Assembly (NCBI GenBank): GCA_034509425.1
Contig: JAVTVJ010000541.1
Coordinates: 372,001-436,000, forward strand
Source of the DNA: Eopsaltria australis
Taxonomy: Eukaryota; Chordata; Aves; Passeriformes; Petroicidae
Length of the DNA stretch: 64,000 nt
Direction of reading: 5' to 3'
Shown here: positions 12,601 through 27,600 of the stretch, piece by piece
How positions within the stretch are numbered: position 1 is the first letter of the stretch
Layout of the letters: each line of letters begins with the position of its first letter
The notes under the pieces: generated by a model
What the model saw: only the letters and a program-made list of their open reading frames with translations
Told to the model about the DNA's origin: nothing
The model's database searches: none
Translations under genes and position numbers: made by a program

Positions 12601-15600
12601 GAAGGTGCCTGGCTTTAAGTGCAAAATCCAGCTGTTGCTGGCAACATCCTGAGTAATCAGATTACATCATCAAGTTTAAATCTCTCTAGCCTTTACATAG
12701 CAAACTTTCCAGAATTATGGACCAAATTCTTGATCAGGAGAATGCAAGATGTAAGATACAGTCAACATCCTCATTAATCTACAATATTTATGTCAGGCCC
12801 ACAGGGAAATATTCATTTCCGTTCTCACTCTACAATGAAATTTATGTGTGACAGTCAAGCAGGCAGCTGCACCAAGCAGTTTAATAATTGTCTGTAATGA
12901 GCATGTGGATGGTGATGATATTACACAGGCTGACTGTCACTCTGTAATGCCTGTACTGACTCATCAGGAGCCAGCAGTACAGGGACATTGTCTGGCTCAT
13001 TCAATTACACTCCCTCTGTTCAAATGACTCTGGTTAAGGGCCTGACAGTCAAAACAATGACTACGTAAATTATGATGCATAATCTACGACAGCAGCTAGG
13101 AAAGACTTTAGCTCAAATGCTGCAAGAGAATTTTACAGGCATTTGAAAAACATGAATAAGAAATTCTTCACCTCCTCTGTAAGCTTTAGCCCATAGCACA
13201 ACACCCACTCCCCCTTACACTAAAACATATTTACAGCCCATTCTCAGCACGTACCAAAACCTACACACTCCACACACACAAGCCAGCTCTAAGCAGCTGG
13301 TTCACCTCACGGCTAACAATGGATTAGTTGGGAGATAATGAGTCCCAGATGAGCAAGCAAGGTTAATCACTCCTGCCTCAGTAATCTGCAACTCCATAGC
13401 TCTTCTTGTCGAACTCCAGTCTCATAGCTGACCATACTAAGATTTGGAGGTCAGAATGCCCTAGTGGGTAAGTAAACACCTTCTAACCTTTTCCCAAGCT
13501 CTAAGACTTGCCTGGTAGAAGAAAAGCCTCCCTGCAACATCTCGTGCCTTTGAACCTCCTTAAGGGTGTATGCTTTTGGTGAGGATAGAAAACAACTGAA
13601 ATGAGCTGTCAATCAAAGCATGACCGTGATCACACAGAAGTCACAACCATTAACCCCCACAGTTCTCTGGTCATACCTGAGGTTTAGTTTCCTCTTCATC
13701 CTTGTAATAGAAGAGCTGATCCCCACGCAGCACAAACCACCGCTGCTGCCAATTCTTCATAATGCTCCTTTGTTTCTTCAGCCAGCCACACTTCAGCACA
13801 CGTTCTTGAGGATTTGGAGAAGACGGTCTGGAGGGAGGCCCAATCTGTTCACCCATCACCAAACTCCTTGACCGGGCTGAAAAGGCAATTACAGAGTAAG
13901 TGAAACAAAGAAATAACAGTAAGCATACTCAGAGAGGCTAAGTAACTGTTCCACACTTTCTTCTCAGATATGGACAGACATGTTCCCTCTTTGAACGGGT
14001 ACTTGTTTCTCAGGCTCTACATTCAAGTTCATGACAGTCAAACACAAGAGAAACATCACCTTTCTGGTACTGCTCACTCCAGGGTGTCTAAAGAGACAAT
14101 ACCTCCACTGAGGTTTCACTGCTCATGCTACCTTTCTTTGTGGCACATCATCCCTGCCTTCCAGCTCTACATGGGAATAGTGATACTGCTCTCTCCTAAC
14201 AGGATATTTGCCCAATGAGGATGTGCAAATATGTGGTGAGGGGGCACAAAGAGAAGAAGGAGAGAGTATAAAAAAATATACTCACTCCACACACTACCAG
14301 TCTGGAATGATTAGCCAGTGAAACCAGCTGCCATAGGAGAGAGAGGAAAAAAATTAAAAACTGAGGAAGATTTAAAAAGAGAATTGCCAATCAAAGTGGT
14401 GACTGCGATCCACACAAATGACATAGAGCTAATTCAGCTATCCAGAATTATTAAAGTCATCTCACTCTTCAGAACATTCTGACACTGAAGCAAAAGAACA
14501 AAATTTAAAAAGAAAATTAAAAAATAAAAAGACAAAATAGAGGAAAAAAACAACATGTAAATCTGAAGAAGGGTTTCAGAAACAGAAGAGAAGTGAGGAA
14601 AAGTTTGAGAAGTAGAAGAAAAGTCTATCAGCCTTTCTTTCCTCCCCTCTTGCACTAAGAGTACTAAAGCTTGGGGCATTTAGAACTAGTCTGGAGTAGC
14701 AGACAATGATTATAAATTGCAGGAAGAAAGCCAGTCCTCTAGAATAGATAGGTTAGGTGAGCTCATAGGTCTTTTCCACCTCTACTTCCTTTGGATTTAT
14801 GAAGTATCTTATAATAATAGTTATTAAATATTTCATACAATTTTTTCCTTCATCAGTACTAATATGATCCTGCTCCTTCCCATTTTCTGCATCCAGCTGA
14901 CTTAAAACACAATTTTTAACTGCCCACTTGGAACAAGGCATGAGTTTACAGGCCAGTACCACTAAATCTGCATCCTTGATATATCACATTAACACTGTGA
15001 ACTGTTGCAACTAAAAACCAGGCAACCTTCTTACCCAGGTACCCCTGATACACTACAGCTAATTCAAATTATCCCAAGAAAGAGCAGGACAACCCTCTGC
15101 CTCTCAGAGTACTGTCTAATTTTGTCTTTTTCAGGTTCAGACAACTAAAACATGGCCTTGATGTTATGAAATGATTGGTTTCTGTGCCTGGTGCCTCACC
15201 ACACAGTGATGGAACTGCCATCATATGCCAAAGAAAGAAAAATGATGTGCATGTCCCGGTGTTCAGGGAATAAAAAAAAAAAAGAAAAAAAAATTAAAAT
15301 AATCACATTTGCAACATTAAACTTGATCCTATTTCTTCACTTCCATGAAGCAAACTGCAAAATAAGGAAAAGCAGATAAAGGTCTTAGGTCAGATCTTTA
15401 CAAAGCCTCCTCAGTGTAATCCAGTGAGAGAAATCACATTGGTGTCTGTGATAAAATCTGCTTTGACCTTCCTCATGACCTGGCATGCAGGTCATGTTGT
15501 GCTTTATAAAGAACTATAAACCAGCACATCTACACACTAAACACTTCTGTCAGCAGAGGGCAGATCTGAATGGTATCACATCCTCCCAGTATCAAAAAGT

Positions 15601-18600
15601 CTCCGTGACACAATCTCCAATTGAACAGTTTCATATACTTTCTCCTTCTACTCTTTCAAGGATCCACTCACCTCTCCTGTAACCATCTAGCAGGCACTCA
15701 GTCTGACCCTAACAAATTCCCAGTTTTATAGACAGAAGATGGCATCACTTTGTTAAATTTCAGACTCAGTGAAAGCCCTGTCTGACAGGCAGGATGGATT
15801 TTTTTATTTTCCATTTCTCTAACCTGCTAAGGTAAATCTTGCTACTCTCAACAAAATTCTGAATAACAGGTTTTGTCTTGTGGCTCAATCAATAGAAATT
15901 AGGTTTCAAATTATAACTATTTCATGCCGTAAGAAATTAAGTTTTCATTTTGTTTCTAGTTTCACTTCAAAATGAATTTGAAAGTTGAAATGTTGTAAGA
16001 AGTGCTCCTGCAGCAACACAGCTTTTTCAGAATTACTCTTTCCTTAATTTATGCCTAAAAAACATTTCTGAATTTAATGTGAGCTAATACATTGCATTAG
16101 TCCTACATTAGTAAAGTTTACCAGCAACTTTTGGATTCTCCTAAGCAACCCAGTACTCCCTCATTCTGATTATTTTTACATGTCAAAACAACAGTAAAAA
16201 AAAAAAACAACAACTTAATACAGAGTTAGCTAATATCTGGCTTCAGTGTAATCTCTAAGCCAGATATCTCTAAGCTCACTGCAGCCTGAGCTCTCTCACA
16301 CAGATATTTTCATTCCTGTAAATATCAAGAACCACTTTCCCCCATGCAGCCAAGATACCCAGGCTTTAGTATCAGCTCTTCTGGCAGCACAGCACCCTCT
16401 GGCAGATGGCTACAGAGGTACCAGAACACCTGGCCCCCTCCTCATCAACACCAGGACATGGAGGACCCTACCTCACACACAAGAAAACTCACTGGTCACA
16501 TTTAAATCTCTGTTACAGAGGCACATAGGAATTGAGCTGAATGGAACTTCTCTGCCTCATCCCAGACCACATTTTATAACTATGAGCAAACTGCAATCCA
16601 GTTTAGACTGTCCAAATTTCATTCCACATTCATGATACAAACTATGCCAAAAATAAATTACAAAAATAAATACCCTAAAAATTTGCTTTTATCAAAGGAA
16701 CCATAATGGTTCTTAGGCAACATCTTGGCTATTAAAGTAACCAACTAGTCTAATGATACCAAAATTCATCTTTCAGTAAGCACCTAAGTCACCTCCACAT
16801 TAAAGGACCTTAGCACTCTCCAACTTAAGCATGAAAATCCCATTAGCCCCCAGTTTTCCTGACTTGCATGCAGTTATATATATCCTCAGTTACTTTAGCT
16901 CTCCTTCTGAAAAGAAATTAGTTTTATTTAACTGGAAACCTATCATCTATATTGATATAGACCTCAAAAAATACATCAAACATCTTTGAAATACCCCAAA
17001 TATGTTATTGTGCATGTTCCCTCACTCCCCCTTTGGTACTATTTGTACAGCTCACCTAGTAATTATTTATTTTAGTCAAGAGTTAAAGCTTTCATTATCA
17101 GTCTCTGGAGAATGCAGATCTTCTTATTTTATTTTATGCAGCACCATGTCTCAGTCAATTGCTATGATTGTTAATTCTTCATGCTGTCTTAGCTTTCCAT
17201 TTCCTTAGTTTCTGGTCGTGACTGTAATAGTTAATTTCATTAGGGAGATACTTAGCAACTTCATCTGCAAGTCAACAACATGGATCAGATAGAAATTTTT
17301 AGAAAGAGGAATTATTTATGGCTATTAACAGTATTGATGCTTATATTGCATGCTTCACAGAATACAATAATTGCATAGAGGTCAGAAGAAAACCTTTATG
17401 GATGAGTACAGCCTGCCTTTAAAGCAGGAGCTATCTCAGATTACTGGGATCAAAATATCTGCTTTGATATTCTGATGCAGTACATCAAGACCCTGATTCT
17501 TAATGGTAGAAATATATTATCTGTGCTTATCTATTTAACAGAATTATGGAATCAGCAGAACGTAAGGAAGAAAACAAATCAATAAATCAGACTCACAACC
17601 CAGCAAATACTTTACATGCTCTGGAGTTCTGATCCAGAAATGTGTTTTCAATAACACCACACTGGTTGGTTTCACTCTTCACATTGTCATTAGTTGATTA
17701 TTGATTTAGTCATACACCTAAGTTCTAAACAGAAATTAGTGTAGAAAGGATTCAAACTCTCCTTGGAAAAAGGTTTAGGATTCATTTGCACATCACGGCA
17801 GTACTGAAATGCCAATCACACCACACCCACTCAGGAGCAGGGAAGCAAGGCAGTGGAAGCACAGCAAGGTAACAACAGACTGAGCACACCCATAGGTGGC
17901 ACTAATGACTCAAGCCATTTTGAGATGGTAAGTCGTTATACAGGCAAGAATCACAATTACAGACCTCGAAATTGTTCCTATGACTGGAAGTGACACTGGC
18001 ACATGGAAGTTCTCATATCCAGATGAATATGGAAGGAATATGAGCCAAGGCAGTGAAGTGCTGCTCAACACTCAGTGTGCAAATGCCTGAGACTACAGTA
18101 AATAAACTCCTCTCCAAAACCCCATACTTGGTTGTCATGCCTCTAACAGTAAAATCAAAAATTATCCCAAGGAGTGGATGGGTCAGATTGGATAGAGCCA
18201 CACTGCCACTCCTTACAAAAGCAGCAATTCCCTATCCAGAGGGCCATACACCCCTACAAGAGTTCCTCTGCAACTTAGACCTGCCTTCGAGCAATATCCA
18301 CATTCCTGTTTTCTCATCACACCTATTTTGTACCCTGAACGTGCACATTAGAGACAACATCTGCCCTTCCCTATCCATACCAACCCCCTTTCCTGAGTTC
18401 AATCCTGCCTGGCAACATTATACAATCTCTTCTGCTCTCCTTCTCCCACTCCCAGCACTGAACACCACTAGAGATTTGAACACTCAGTAAGTACTCACTT
18501 AAACCAGACATGGAAATCAATCAAGTCAATGCAATTCAATATCAATTAAAGTTGTAATCTTTTGAAATTTCATAGGCAGTTAGCTAAAATCAATATAGTC

Positions 18601-21600
18601 ATTATAATTGATTTTGGCCAACAAACTGTCCTACAATAAAGGCACTTTGCTCTGGTGTTCCTTCAGGCTGATGACACAGTGACACTAAATATTATTTCTA
18701 ATATAGTCTTTGTTTAAAGTACTAGCCACAAAAGGAAGTGGCTTCCCATACTATAAACAATATTCTCAGTTGGTTTATTTAATTCACATTTGGCCTTATA
18801 AAAAAGATTCACTGAAAATGCAGGTAATATGCCTATAAAGAGATACTAAATTTCCTTTCACTGAATTGTAGGCAATAAAATATTTGGTTCAGATTTTTCT
18901 GTGTCTATGACAGAACCGTATTTGTCTTTGAATTTGATTGCTAGGATACCAGAGTCAATAAGCACAAACAAAACCAAGATACTTCCTCAGCACAATCTGA
19001 GAATTAAGCATCTTGAAACACAATAAGCAAAGAATTAAAGAATATCTGAAGTGGTTGGTGACAAGATATTTTTAGCCAACTAGAAGAATATCAATTACAA
19101 GGAATCGGCAAGGGCTTTTAGCATCCTCAAGACAGAGTAGCAATCTCTACAGAAACAAAAAAGTGCTACACAGCCACCTACCAGCTTGCATTTTGTGATC
19201 TGGATGACAATTGCCACCTTCAGAAACACTACCACAAGAGCCAGCTTGAGCTCCATCACTTCTACTCAATAAAGTTGCACCTGTCTACTCAGAACATTTT
19301 ATAGAGCAAAGTGATGTTCTATGTTCTACTTCCTCCCCTTGATTTGCTTTTCTTTCAGCTGAAAAAAAAAAATAAACTAAAACTAAATGGGTCTGGAAAC
19401 TTTTTTTTTCCCCAAGAAACTCCATAAATGCATTACACTGGAAGGTTCTGTAACCTTACTCTACAACCAAAGGAAAAGCAGGGAGACAGCTTCACATATG
19501 TTTATCTACTAACTTGTATTTTCTGTAGTGGTAGGGAAACCAGACTGAAAGTATCAAACCAGGATAAAAACAAACAAACAAACAAAAAAAAAAAACCCAA
19601 AAAAAACAACAACAAAACAAAACTCAAGGTCTGCAGGAAGGATCTGTTTGTATGACTATTTACTTGATATTAAGTTCCTGCAAGAAAACTGTATTCCCGA
19701 AGACCAGTTCACAAATCTAAAATCCAACATGAACTAGTGCAATTTGCTATAGTATAAAACAGTGTAAGTTTGCTTTCAGACTAGGAATGACTGCTGTTAG
19801 AAATTGGATATATTTACACTCTGAAATACCTTTCAGCCCTTAACTGAAGAGCAGAAACTTTGGTTAGAGATTATTTACCTGTAGATAAGCATATTCTGTT
19901 TAAAAACAAAATCCACACCCAAATAAACAAAAAAACAAACAAAAAAAAATCCCACACAAACACACAGACAGCCTTTTGAGCAGAACAATAGCAAGGAGAT
20001 GTGTGTGTGAAGGAAGATCTGAATAGCAAGGAAATTATCAAAAAGCATATTTCAGCTACGGCCAAAGAATATGAGCCAGCCTGAAGGACTCTGACAAGAA
20101 AAGACGAATGCCCAAAAAGGAGCCCAAATGGCCTGGGAAACTAGACTTCTTCACAAAGGAGCACCCTGTCTCCAGAACACAACTTCATTTCCTCTCAAAG
20201 TCCAAAAGCCAAGGGCTCTGTTTTCACAATGTTTGCTATTTCATGATGTTTGCTTTATAAAGGCTGTTCTCTGGTATCTGTTTTGCCCTGCCAGACCAGT
20301 CAGTGCTTTTTCACTGGCAAACTGCATGTGCAGCAAAGAGTTCTGAAGAACACCACCAGACTGTGTAAATTCTTCATATCAGCATGTTTTAAGGGTGAAC
20401 ATGCTGACAGTAGCTGGCAGAAAGGGAGGCAATATTTCCTGCCAGTACACAGGTTAGGCACACCCAGACAACACTGTTGGAATACACATAATTGCATCTG
20501 ATACAGAAAGCTGTGTAACCCAACTGAGCCATAAGCTCAGGCACAGCAACACACACTGAAAGCTCCTTATAGCCTTTTTAGGGTCATCAGGGCTGGCTCA
20601 GGTTTTCCATCAATCTTCAACAAGCTCACAGTATTTCCTCTGCAGAATACATAGAATAATTATGCCTCAGTTCCACCAGTACAGCATTCATGGAACACAG
20701 TCAGAAACAAGGCAAAGACACATTAGTTTGAGGGAAGTGCTTCCTGACTGGCATGAAGAAATTAATCTTGGACTTCTTTGTGGTGTTCAACAGCCATGAC
20801 CTTTCACCACCTTAGAAGTGGCACAGTCAGCTACTGTATAAGGCACATTCTAAATCAGAAAAATAATTTTATACTCCAGTGACCTGGGATGTGACCATAA
20901 AAGCCATGTTACTGACCGAGTTACTTTCAAAAGTACACAGGTAGTTTATCTAAACATGGCAGCAGGGAGACAAGACTGAAGAAAGAAAATAATAAGCTTC
21001 AATCATAGTTCTCTTTTCCAATGACACGATGTTAAAGGCTTTCATGAGATATACTAACCAATGACCTGCTAATGTCTTTATTACATCAGAGAACACACAA
21101 ACAGTACATATAAGCAATACAAAAAAAACCCAATCCAAAACATATACTCAGTGGAATAATTTAATCCTTTTCTCATGAAGAACAACTGACGTTCATCTTC
21201 GAACTATTGTTACAAATTGATGTTGGACCTCAGGAAAAGAGAAGGATATTTGCAATCCATTGCTATCATGTAGGTAAAGGGGCATTGGTTTATTGATTGA
21301 CATTTCACATTGGAGACCTTTCAACTGTTGAACAAAGTAGTCCTGAACTTTATTTGCTGTCACTATCAGCAAGAAGGCCAGCAGCTCAACTCCACAGAAT
21401 TGTTATTTAAATGAGTTTAACCTTGCATTTGCAAAAGAATTTGAATTACTGCTTCAGGCTGTAGGAATGTGTGGTGATTTTGACACCTGTCAATGGACAA
21501 ACCTTAAATACTGCAGCTAACCTGCCACCAGCTGTCCTCGAAACTGCCCTGCAAATCCACAAAGCCATGCCACTCTTTTCAAACCACTAGTGTTAGATCA

Positions 21601-24600
21601 TGAATAAATGCCAAGATAGAGGGGTGGTGACTTAATTCCTTCTGCTACAACTGACTGACCTATCAATTTGCAATCTAGTAAAGTGAAATAGCCCATGTCT
21701 TTTATTATTGCAAAACCAGAGTTACAGACCATATTGATACTATAAGAACAAGTACAGAAACTGCTCCCAGCAAAAGACTGTATTTTAAAGTCCCTTTATC
21801 TGCACCATCCTCTGAGATCTCCAATCTGGATCCACTGCAGACTGTTCAGAGGACAGATCAGCACTTAGGTCATAACTATTTGATGTGTTGCTTTAAAGCA
21901 CATGCCCCTGTTAGACACTATGGACTACAAAGTTATCAAACAAACCCAGGCATCAGCTCTCCACTCCCACTGAACCCCAGCACAATCTCTAGAAAGCCGT
22001 ACATCTTCTCCATCTGGTTGGTTAGAACTGCATACCTGACAAGAGAACTCTATACCTGACACTGTTGAAGGCATCTCTGTTACTGCCAAAGCTCTTGCAG
22101 CCCCATGGACAACCACACTGAGCTACAGTTCACCACCGCTAGAAGAAAATGTCTTATTCCTTTCTTCCTACTTTCACTCTTTCCATCTGCGAACACACCC
22201 AGCCTTACATTCCTACACTGACAAGGTGAGACCTTTTTTATAAGAAAAGTTACTCACTGGAATGGTAGAAATTTCTCAGATTTTTTTTCTTCCTGGTATT
22301 TTAGTGCATCAAATCAGGTCACAGAAGGAAGGCTGAATGAATACCTTGAACTCTCTCTGCAATCAGCAACAGCCCCTTGTAATCCTCCCAATGGTTATGG
22401 CTATTAATTTTTAATAATCTTTCCAGCCATAGTAGATTAAGGAACAACCAAAAAAAAAAAAAAAAAAGCTGACCATAGTAACATTCAATTTGGGGCTGGG
22501 ATCATGGCCTGAGCTTGTACAGCATCAAATACTCTAGAGTCCTGATCAAGATTGTAGCTCTACAACACTATAGGTGCAGCATAGGCCCACTGCAGTGTAA
22601 AAACTCAGGCTCCTCAGAGGCACTCCAGTCACCCATGTGCTTTTGTTAAACACTGTCTGTGCCATGCCAAGCACATGGGCCATATTCTTCAGGCACTGCA
22701 GAGACTGCCACGATCAATGGTTCCTAAAATTTATGTTGTGAACACCGAAGACATTTGTCCACCCTGCTCCACAGGATATCACTTCCCAAAATTATTCTGG
22801 ACTGAAAATATAATCTAGAGTAGAGAAAATTCTCTCAAGGCCTTTTCACAACAACTGGCTATAAGATGAAGTGATACCACAACCCAGCCACTTTCAGCAA
22901 TAAACTTCCCTGAATTCAGTCACAACACTGTATTTCACTTCTTTCAGTCATCCAAAGACCAGGAGGGTATTCATTCCTACCCTACTTTTCAGGGAAAAAC
23001 ATTGAACCAAGAACTCAGTGTGCCTATTTCAATACAGTTGTACCTGTTTTCAACATGCAAACAAATTCTGCTTCCTTCTGTGTGCAACAGCTGACTAAGT
23101 GACTTGCTGCACTGCCAGGGTTGATCTGGGGGACAAAGGCAGAAGACATACAGGAATTCTTACTCCTACATGAATTCATATTCTGAATCTAAGTACTCAT
23201 TATTGAGCCATAGGTATTTGTGACATCACTGGTTAAAGCAAAGGTGGCTCATCCTAAACTGGAGGTCTGCAAAGGAATAAGTATTAACCCTGTGCCTACA
23301 GTTCTTCCAAAGAGGTCATGATCAATCCAATCCCTTCCCATGCAACAGAATCAATTCTCACTCTAGAAACAACATATGCAGCTTCTTTGACATTTATTTC
23401 TTATACCACATATATTTTAACTTCAATACCAGTTCACAGGATGACAATCTGAGTGAAGCATAACAACTTAACACCTGCTTTTAAGAGGAAGGATATTACA
23501 AGTAACTTTTTTCAACCACAGCAAAAACTTAGTATCTTCTCTCTTGTGCTCTTCATAAAGACTAATTTACAGCTCGTTGGGCACAAAGGTTGCACAGAAA
23601 AGCTCTGTGGAAGGAACAGTATTAGAAAGACTGTCAGCAGGAGCTTCCCTGTCTCGTTAGTTTGAAATACTTAAATATGTGCAGGCCTGGGCAGAGTCTA
23701 GGCACAGATGTTTTCCTCTTCCAGCTCAGCAGATAGCTCACACTGCAGCCTCTTGAAGGAGTTTCCCGTTACCACCTGTGAACCCTTACCATCAAACCCC
23801 TGTTCATACTGCAGAGAGCTGAAGAAAACAAATTAAGTTGCTTATGGTCCTGTGCTTGCCCATCATTTGCCATAAATATAAGGGGATAAGGAGCAAGCCA
23901 GCAAGGAAAGAAAGTCATTCTAGTAGTGATTTTACAATGAAGAGTGATATATTTATACAGGTAGTAAAAATGCAAGTGATTGTCCCCTCAGGAGAGAGGT
24001 GCTAGCATTTGTAGCACTTCCACTGTGCTATTTACACACAGATAGCCAGTTTCACCCCGTACTCCCTCAGTGATGTTCTAGTACTAATTAGAGAGACCAT
24101 GGCTTTGTGATTTTTTAATATTTAATTCCCTCCCCACAAGTGCTCTCCCCAGCAGTCCACCTGCCCTTAGAGCAGTAATTCAGCTCTTTCTCAATGCCCC
24201 TTTCCCTCCCCAGGAGGTGAGGCTACGGTTTGTTATTTCAAATTCAGATTGCCTGTGCTTAATAAGCTGGTGCCTGCCTGCAAACTTTTCAGGGCTTTTT
24301 CTAAAGAGAATGATTGCCTGCCTGAGCCTTCAGGCAGGGACAGAAAGCCGCTATTGCCAAGAGCAGCAATTACTCCAGCACACACCATGAATCCAGTTCC
24401 AGAGGGGTATCTCTACAGAGATGAAAGGATTACACCTTTGACCAACTCATGTCCTTTTTCATGGGACATGCCACAAAGTAAGAGCGAGAACATGAACCTG
24501 TCTCTGGAGGAATCCCATAAACATCACTTTCTTGACCCTGTCTCTATATGCACATGGCCACTGAATCAGGACAATGCAGTCAAAAAATTAGAGCCCAGAG

Positions 24601-27600
24601 CTTATAACACAGCTCATTGCCACACACCCCTCTACCAGAGCAGCACAGTGCTAGGAGCTGACCCTGTAGCAAGAAACAAAAGTAACTCCATGCTTCATTC
24701 ACCTCCCTAGGGCTGCATATAGTGAGAAGGGACCCTCGTAGTATACTTTTCCCCTACTTTAGTCCTTAGTCTGGTCCTATTTCTTCACACTACCTTCAGG
24801 GCAGTTAATCCAATACTGCAGCAAGTCCAGCCCAGTGCCTCGCTCCACATGTCCTGTACTCCCACCTTATGATTTTAAACTTAACTCAGCAGTTTCATCT
24901 CAAGCTCCTCCAAAGCAAAACTCAGGCTCATGCAGGCAGCCCTACTGCCACCACCTCCTCCTCCCCCCACTGTCTCAGAGATGCCTTCCTCCACCAAACT
25001 GAGCTGTAAACCAGATTATACTTACCAACACCTCATCCTTGCCTTTTACCCACATACCTTTGCAGAGAAGAGTTCCCAAACTTGCCTCTTGTACCTTAAA
25101 GAATCACCCATGTAAGGATGTGGGGCAGTGAACCACCCCCTCACAGGTGGGCTCCTCGTTAATGGTGGCTTGGCTCTACCAGCTGCACGAGTCACTCTGA
25201 TTGCTCCCACCCCGGGGCTTCGTGTGCTCCCAGCAATGTTGGTGGGCTCTGAGGGCTGAAGGAAGTGTTTGGAGGAGTTCACAGCTTCAGGGCTGTTTAC
25301 CTTGGTTCCAGGAGTAAGAAACTGGCTGTTACCATTTGCCTGGTAGGCTGGAGGTGCCAAGGTGCTGGCCTCCCACATGCTCTGGCATTGCTCTATACAG
25401 CACCAGCCCCTCAAAACAGAGCTGAGGTGGGGCTGTGGAGGCACCGATGCTGCCCTGCGCAGAGCTGAGGCTGCAGGTGCTAAGGTGGCATTTGGTGAGG
25501 GGCACCAGATACAGGAGAGCTCCCCTTTTCCATCTTTCACTGGCTGGTGAAAGGAAGGCTTTTCACACAGTGTGAGGGAAATAACTTTGTTCTACTACAG
25601 GCATGTGTACCAGCACATTTACACCAGCCTAACTAACCAAAATATCTCCCATCACTTTTTCCAGGCTCTAAGTTTTAATTAAAATAGACACAAAAATGTT
25701 TAATTATTATGACTGTAAGGAAAATTTTCAACATACTGTAACATGTATGAGCATGTCACAAGCAGACATAATAGCTCCAAGTGTCACCCAAAAGTACAAA
25801 GTCCTAATAAAGGAGAGAAGGATTATCCTTAATGCCTGTAAAACCGAAACACATTGTGCTGAAGACAGGAATATTGTAAATTATATATCATTACAGCAGG
25901 CTAACTCTATTTCTATAGAGGGCAATCACATCAGTCTTTAAAATACAAATAAACCTGTAACCATAAGCCTGTAGTCAGTCCAGCTTCCATATTTTAGCAC
26001 ATTTAAACGCAACTGGGCTGCTGTAATGTTTTTGGGACTTTTCAAACAAGGATAAAATGCTTTATTTTTTAATCTCTTAAAAACAATGAAACAAAAATTC
26101 ATTCCTTGAGACTGAAGGATCTAGTCTGAAAACTCTCTTCCCTCCGATCCATATAGAAAGTTCTCTTGCCTCCACTCTGCAAGGCTATATTTTTATGCTC
26201 TATCACATAAAAAGAATGTGAACATAGATGTTTTCCACTGCAGTCACTTATTTTTGGATCCCGGACTCCGCTAATTGCTGTGCATGAATCCCTATAGATG
26301 AAAAAATAATGCAAGATCCATTCAGACCTAGCCAGAATGAATGATTTCCCAGAAGGCCCATTTATGCACATGAAGATTTTCAGTCTGTGAAATTTTACAA
26401 CTTTCTCGATCTTGTAAAAATAACATGTACCTCTGAACACATATTTCAGAGTTACAGATGTGAGGTTGCTGGTGGAACAACAAGGACTTATACTTGATAG
26501 TTGCTTTCAGTACGGCAAATTATCTTTGTTCTCTACTGTCCCTTTCATGGGACACTAGGAACTACACCCTGGATGTCAGGCTCAAGTCCAGACCCCGCAT
26601 TTTCAAAAGGTGGAATGTCTTTAAACCCAGGAGCTTTCTTAAGGACAATCTACAAGTCAAACAAAAATGACAGCATCAGACATCCCAATTCTGTGTTTAA
26701 AGGCACGTTCTCAGCAGAGAACTGGAAATAAAAGAGAAGTTGATGAAGCATTCTTGTTTGCACAAATACTGGGAGCCTGAAGCAAAGAGCTAGCTAGCCA
26801 CACACACATAGGGGATTGAACCTCAAGAATTCTGCAAATACATGAACATCCCTGGGTTCAGCCACATTTCTGCCTTCTTTCACTCTCAAGTAAGACCACA
26901 GGCTGTACCCTGAGTATCCCTCCTTGTCCCTTCTCTTCAATCTGTCTGCTCAGAGAAGTCACGTTGCTGTCCTTACAAAACTAAGTCCTCAATGGCAGAG
27001 CGAACAGTCACTACTCTGAAAAGTCAGCCAAATTCATGCAGCAGATCAACTGCCCTTGTTGATGCTCACTGTGTGCGGAACATTCTCGCAGCCTTCTGGA
27101 TACTTTGCTTATCCACTGTTTATCACCTGAATCTTCATTAGCAATCCCAACTGAGACTCCAGGGAGCATGAACTACCATTTCCCATTCAGCTCAGTCTTG
27201 CAAGGAGGGACACTTACCTTCAAGAACCATTCAGCAAGGCCTGTTTACAGTTGCTGTGAACAAGAGCTATAGAAGCACCTTGCAGGATTAGGTCCTACTT
27301 GGCAAGCTTTGCAAGAGGTAACCAGTGCTTTGCCACAGCATTGCAGAAGTAGGGTAATTCCTGAAGTTTCCAAACCCAGCATCCCAGCTCTTTTCATGAC
27401 TTCTAAATTCATTCAGAAATAAACTTACCACTGCACAGTTAATGAACCAAACAGAACAAATCCATAGAGAACGACACTTACTGCTATAAATCTAAATTGA
27501 ATCACAAAGGTACACTACAGTTTGTCCCCTGAATATCAGTAGTTCCTAGGGATCTAGAATGTTTGTCCCATAGCTAGACTTCAATATATATTAATGCACA

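Larger units (their letters stand above)
9674..13676 (-). other. ARHGAP22: ARHGAP22 intron 2
   Basis: A 4.0 kb intron between exons 2 and 3, with acceptor and donor as described for those exons. It holds an A-rich tract at 11571-11625 and a motif-dense block at 12848-13083. No other gene was recognised. Confidence 0.9.

Noticed and set aside
18053..18490. 145-codon plus-strand frame
   Set aside because: No domain, no conservation evidence, intronic, and of a length expected occasionally by chance in 64 kb.
24249..24710. 153-codon plus-strand frame in ARHGAP22 intron 1
   Set aside because: No familiar motif, biased neither to coding composition nor to any known family, and located inside an intron on the opposite strand. 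Treated as chance.
25046..25540. 164-codon minus-strand frame, sense to ARHGAP22
   Set aside because: It does not resemble ARHGAP22 or any alternative N-terminus I know, and no in-phase donor to exon 2 was evident.
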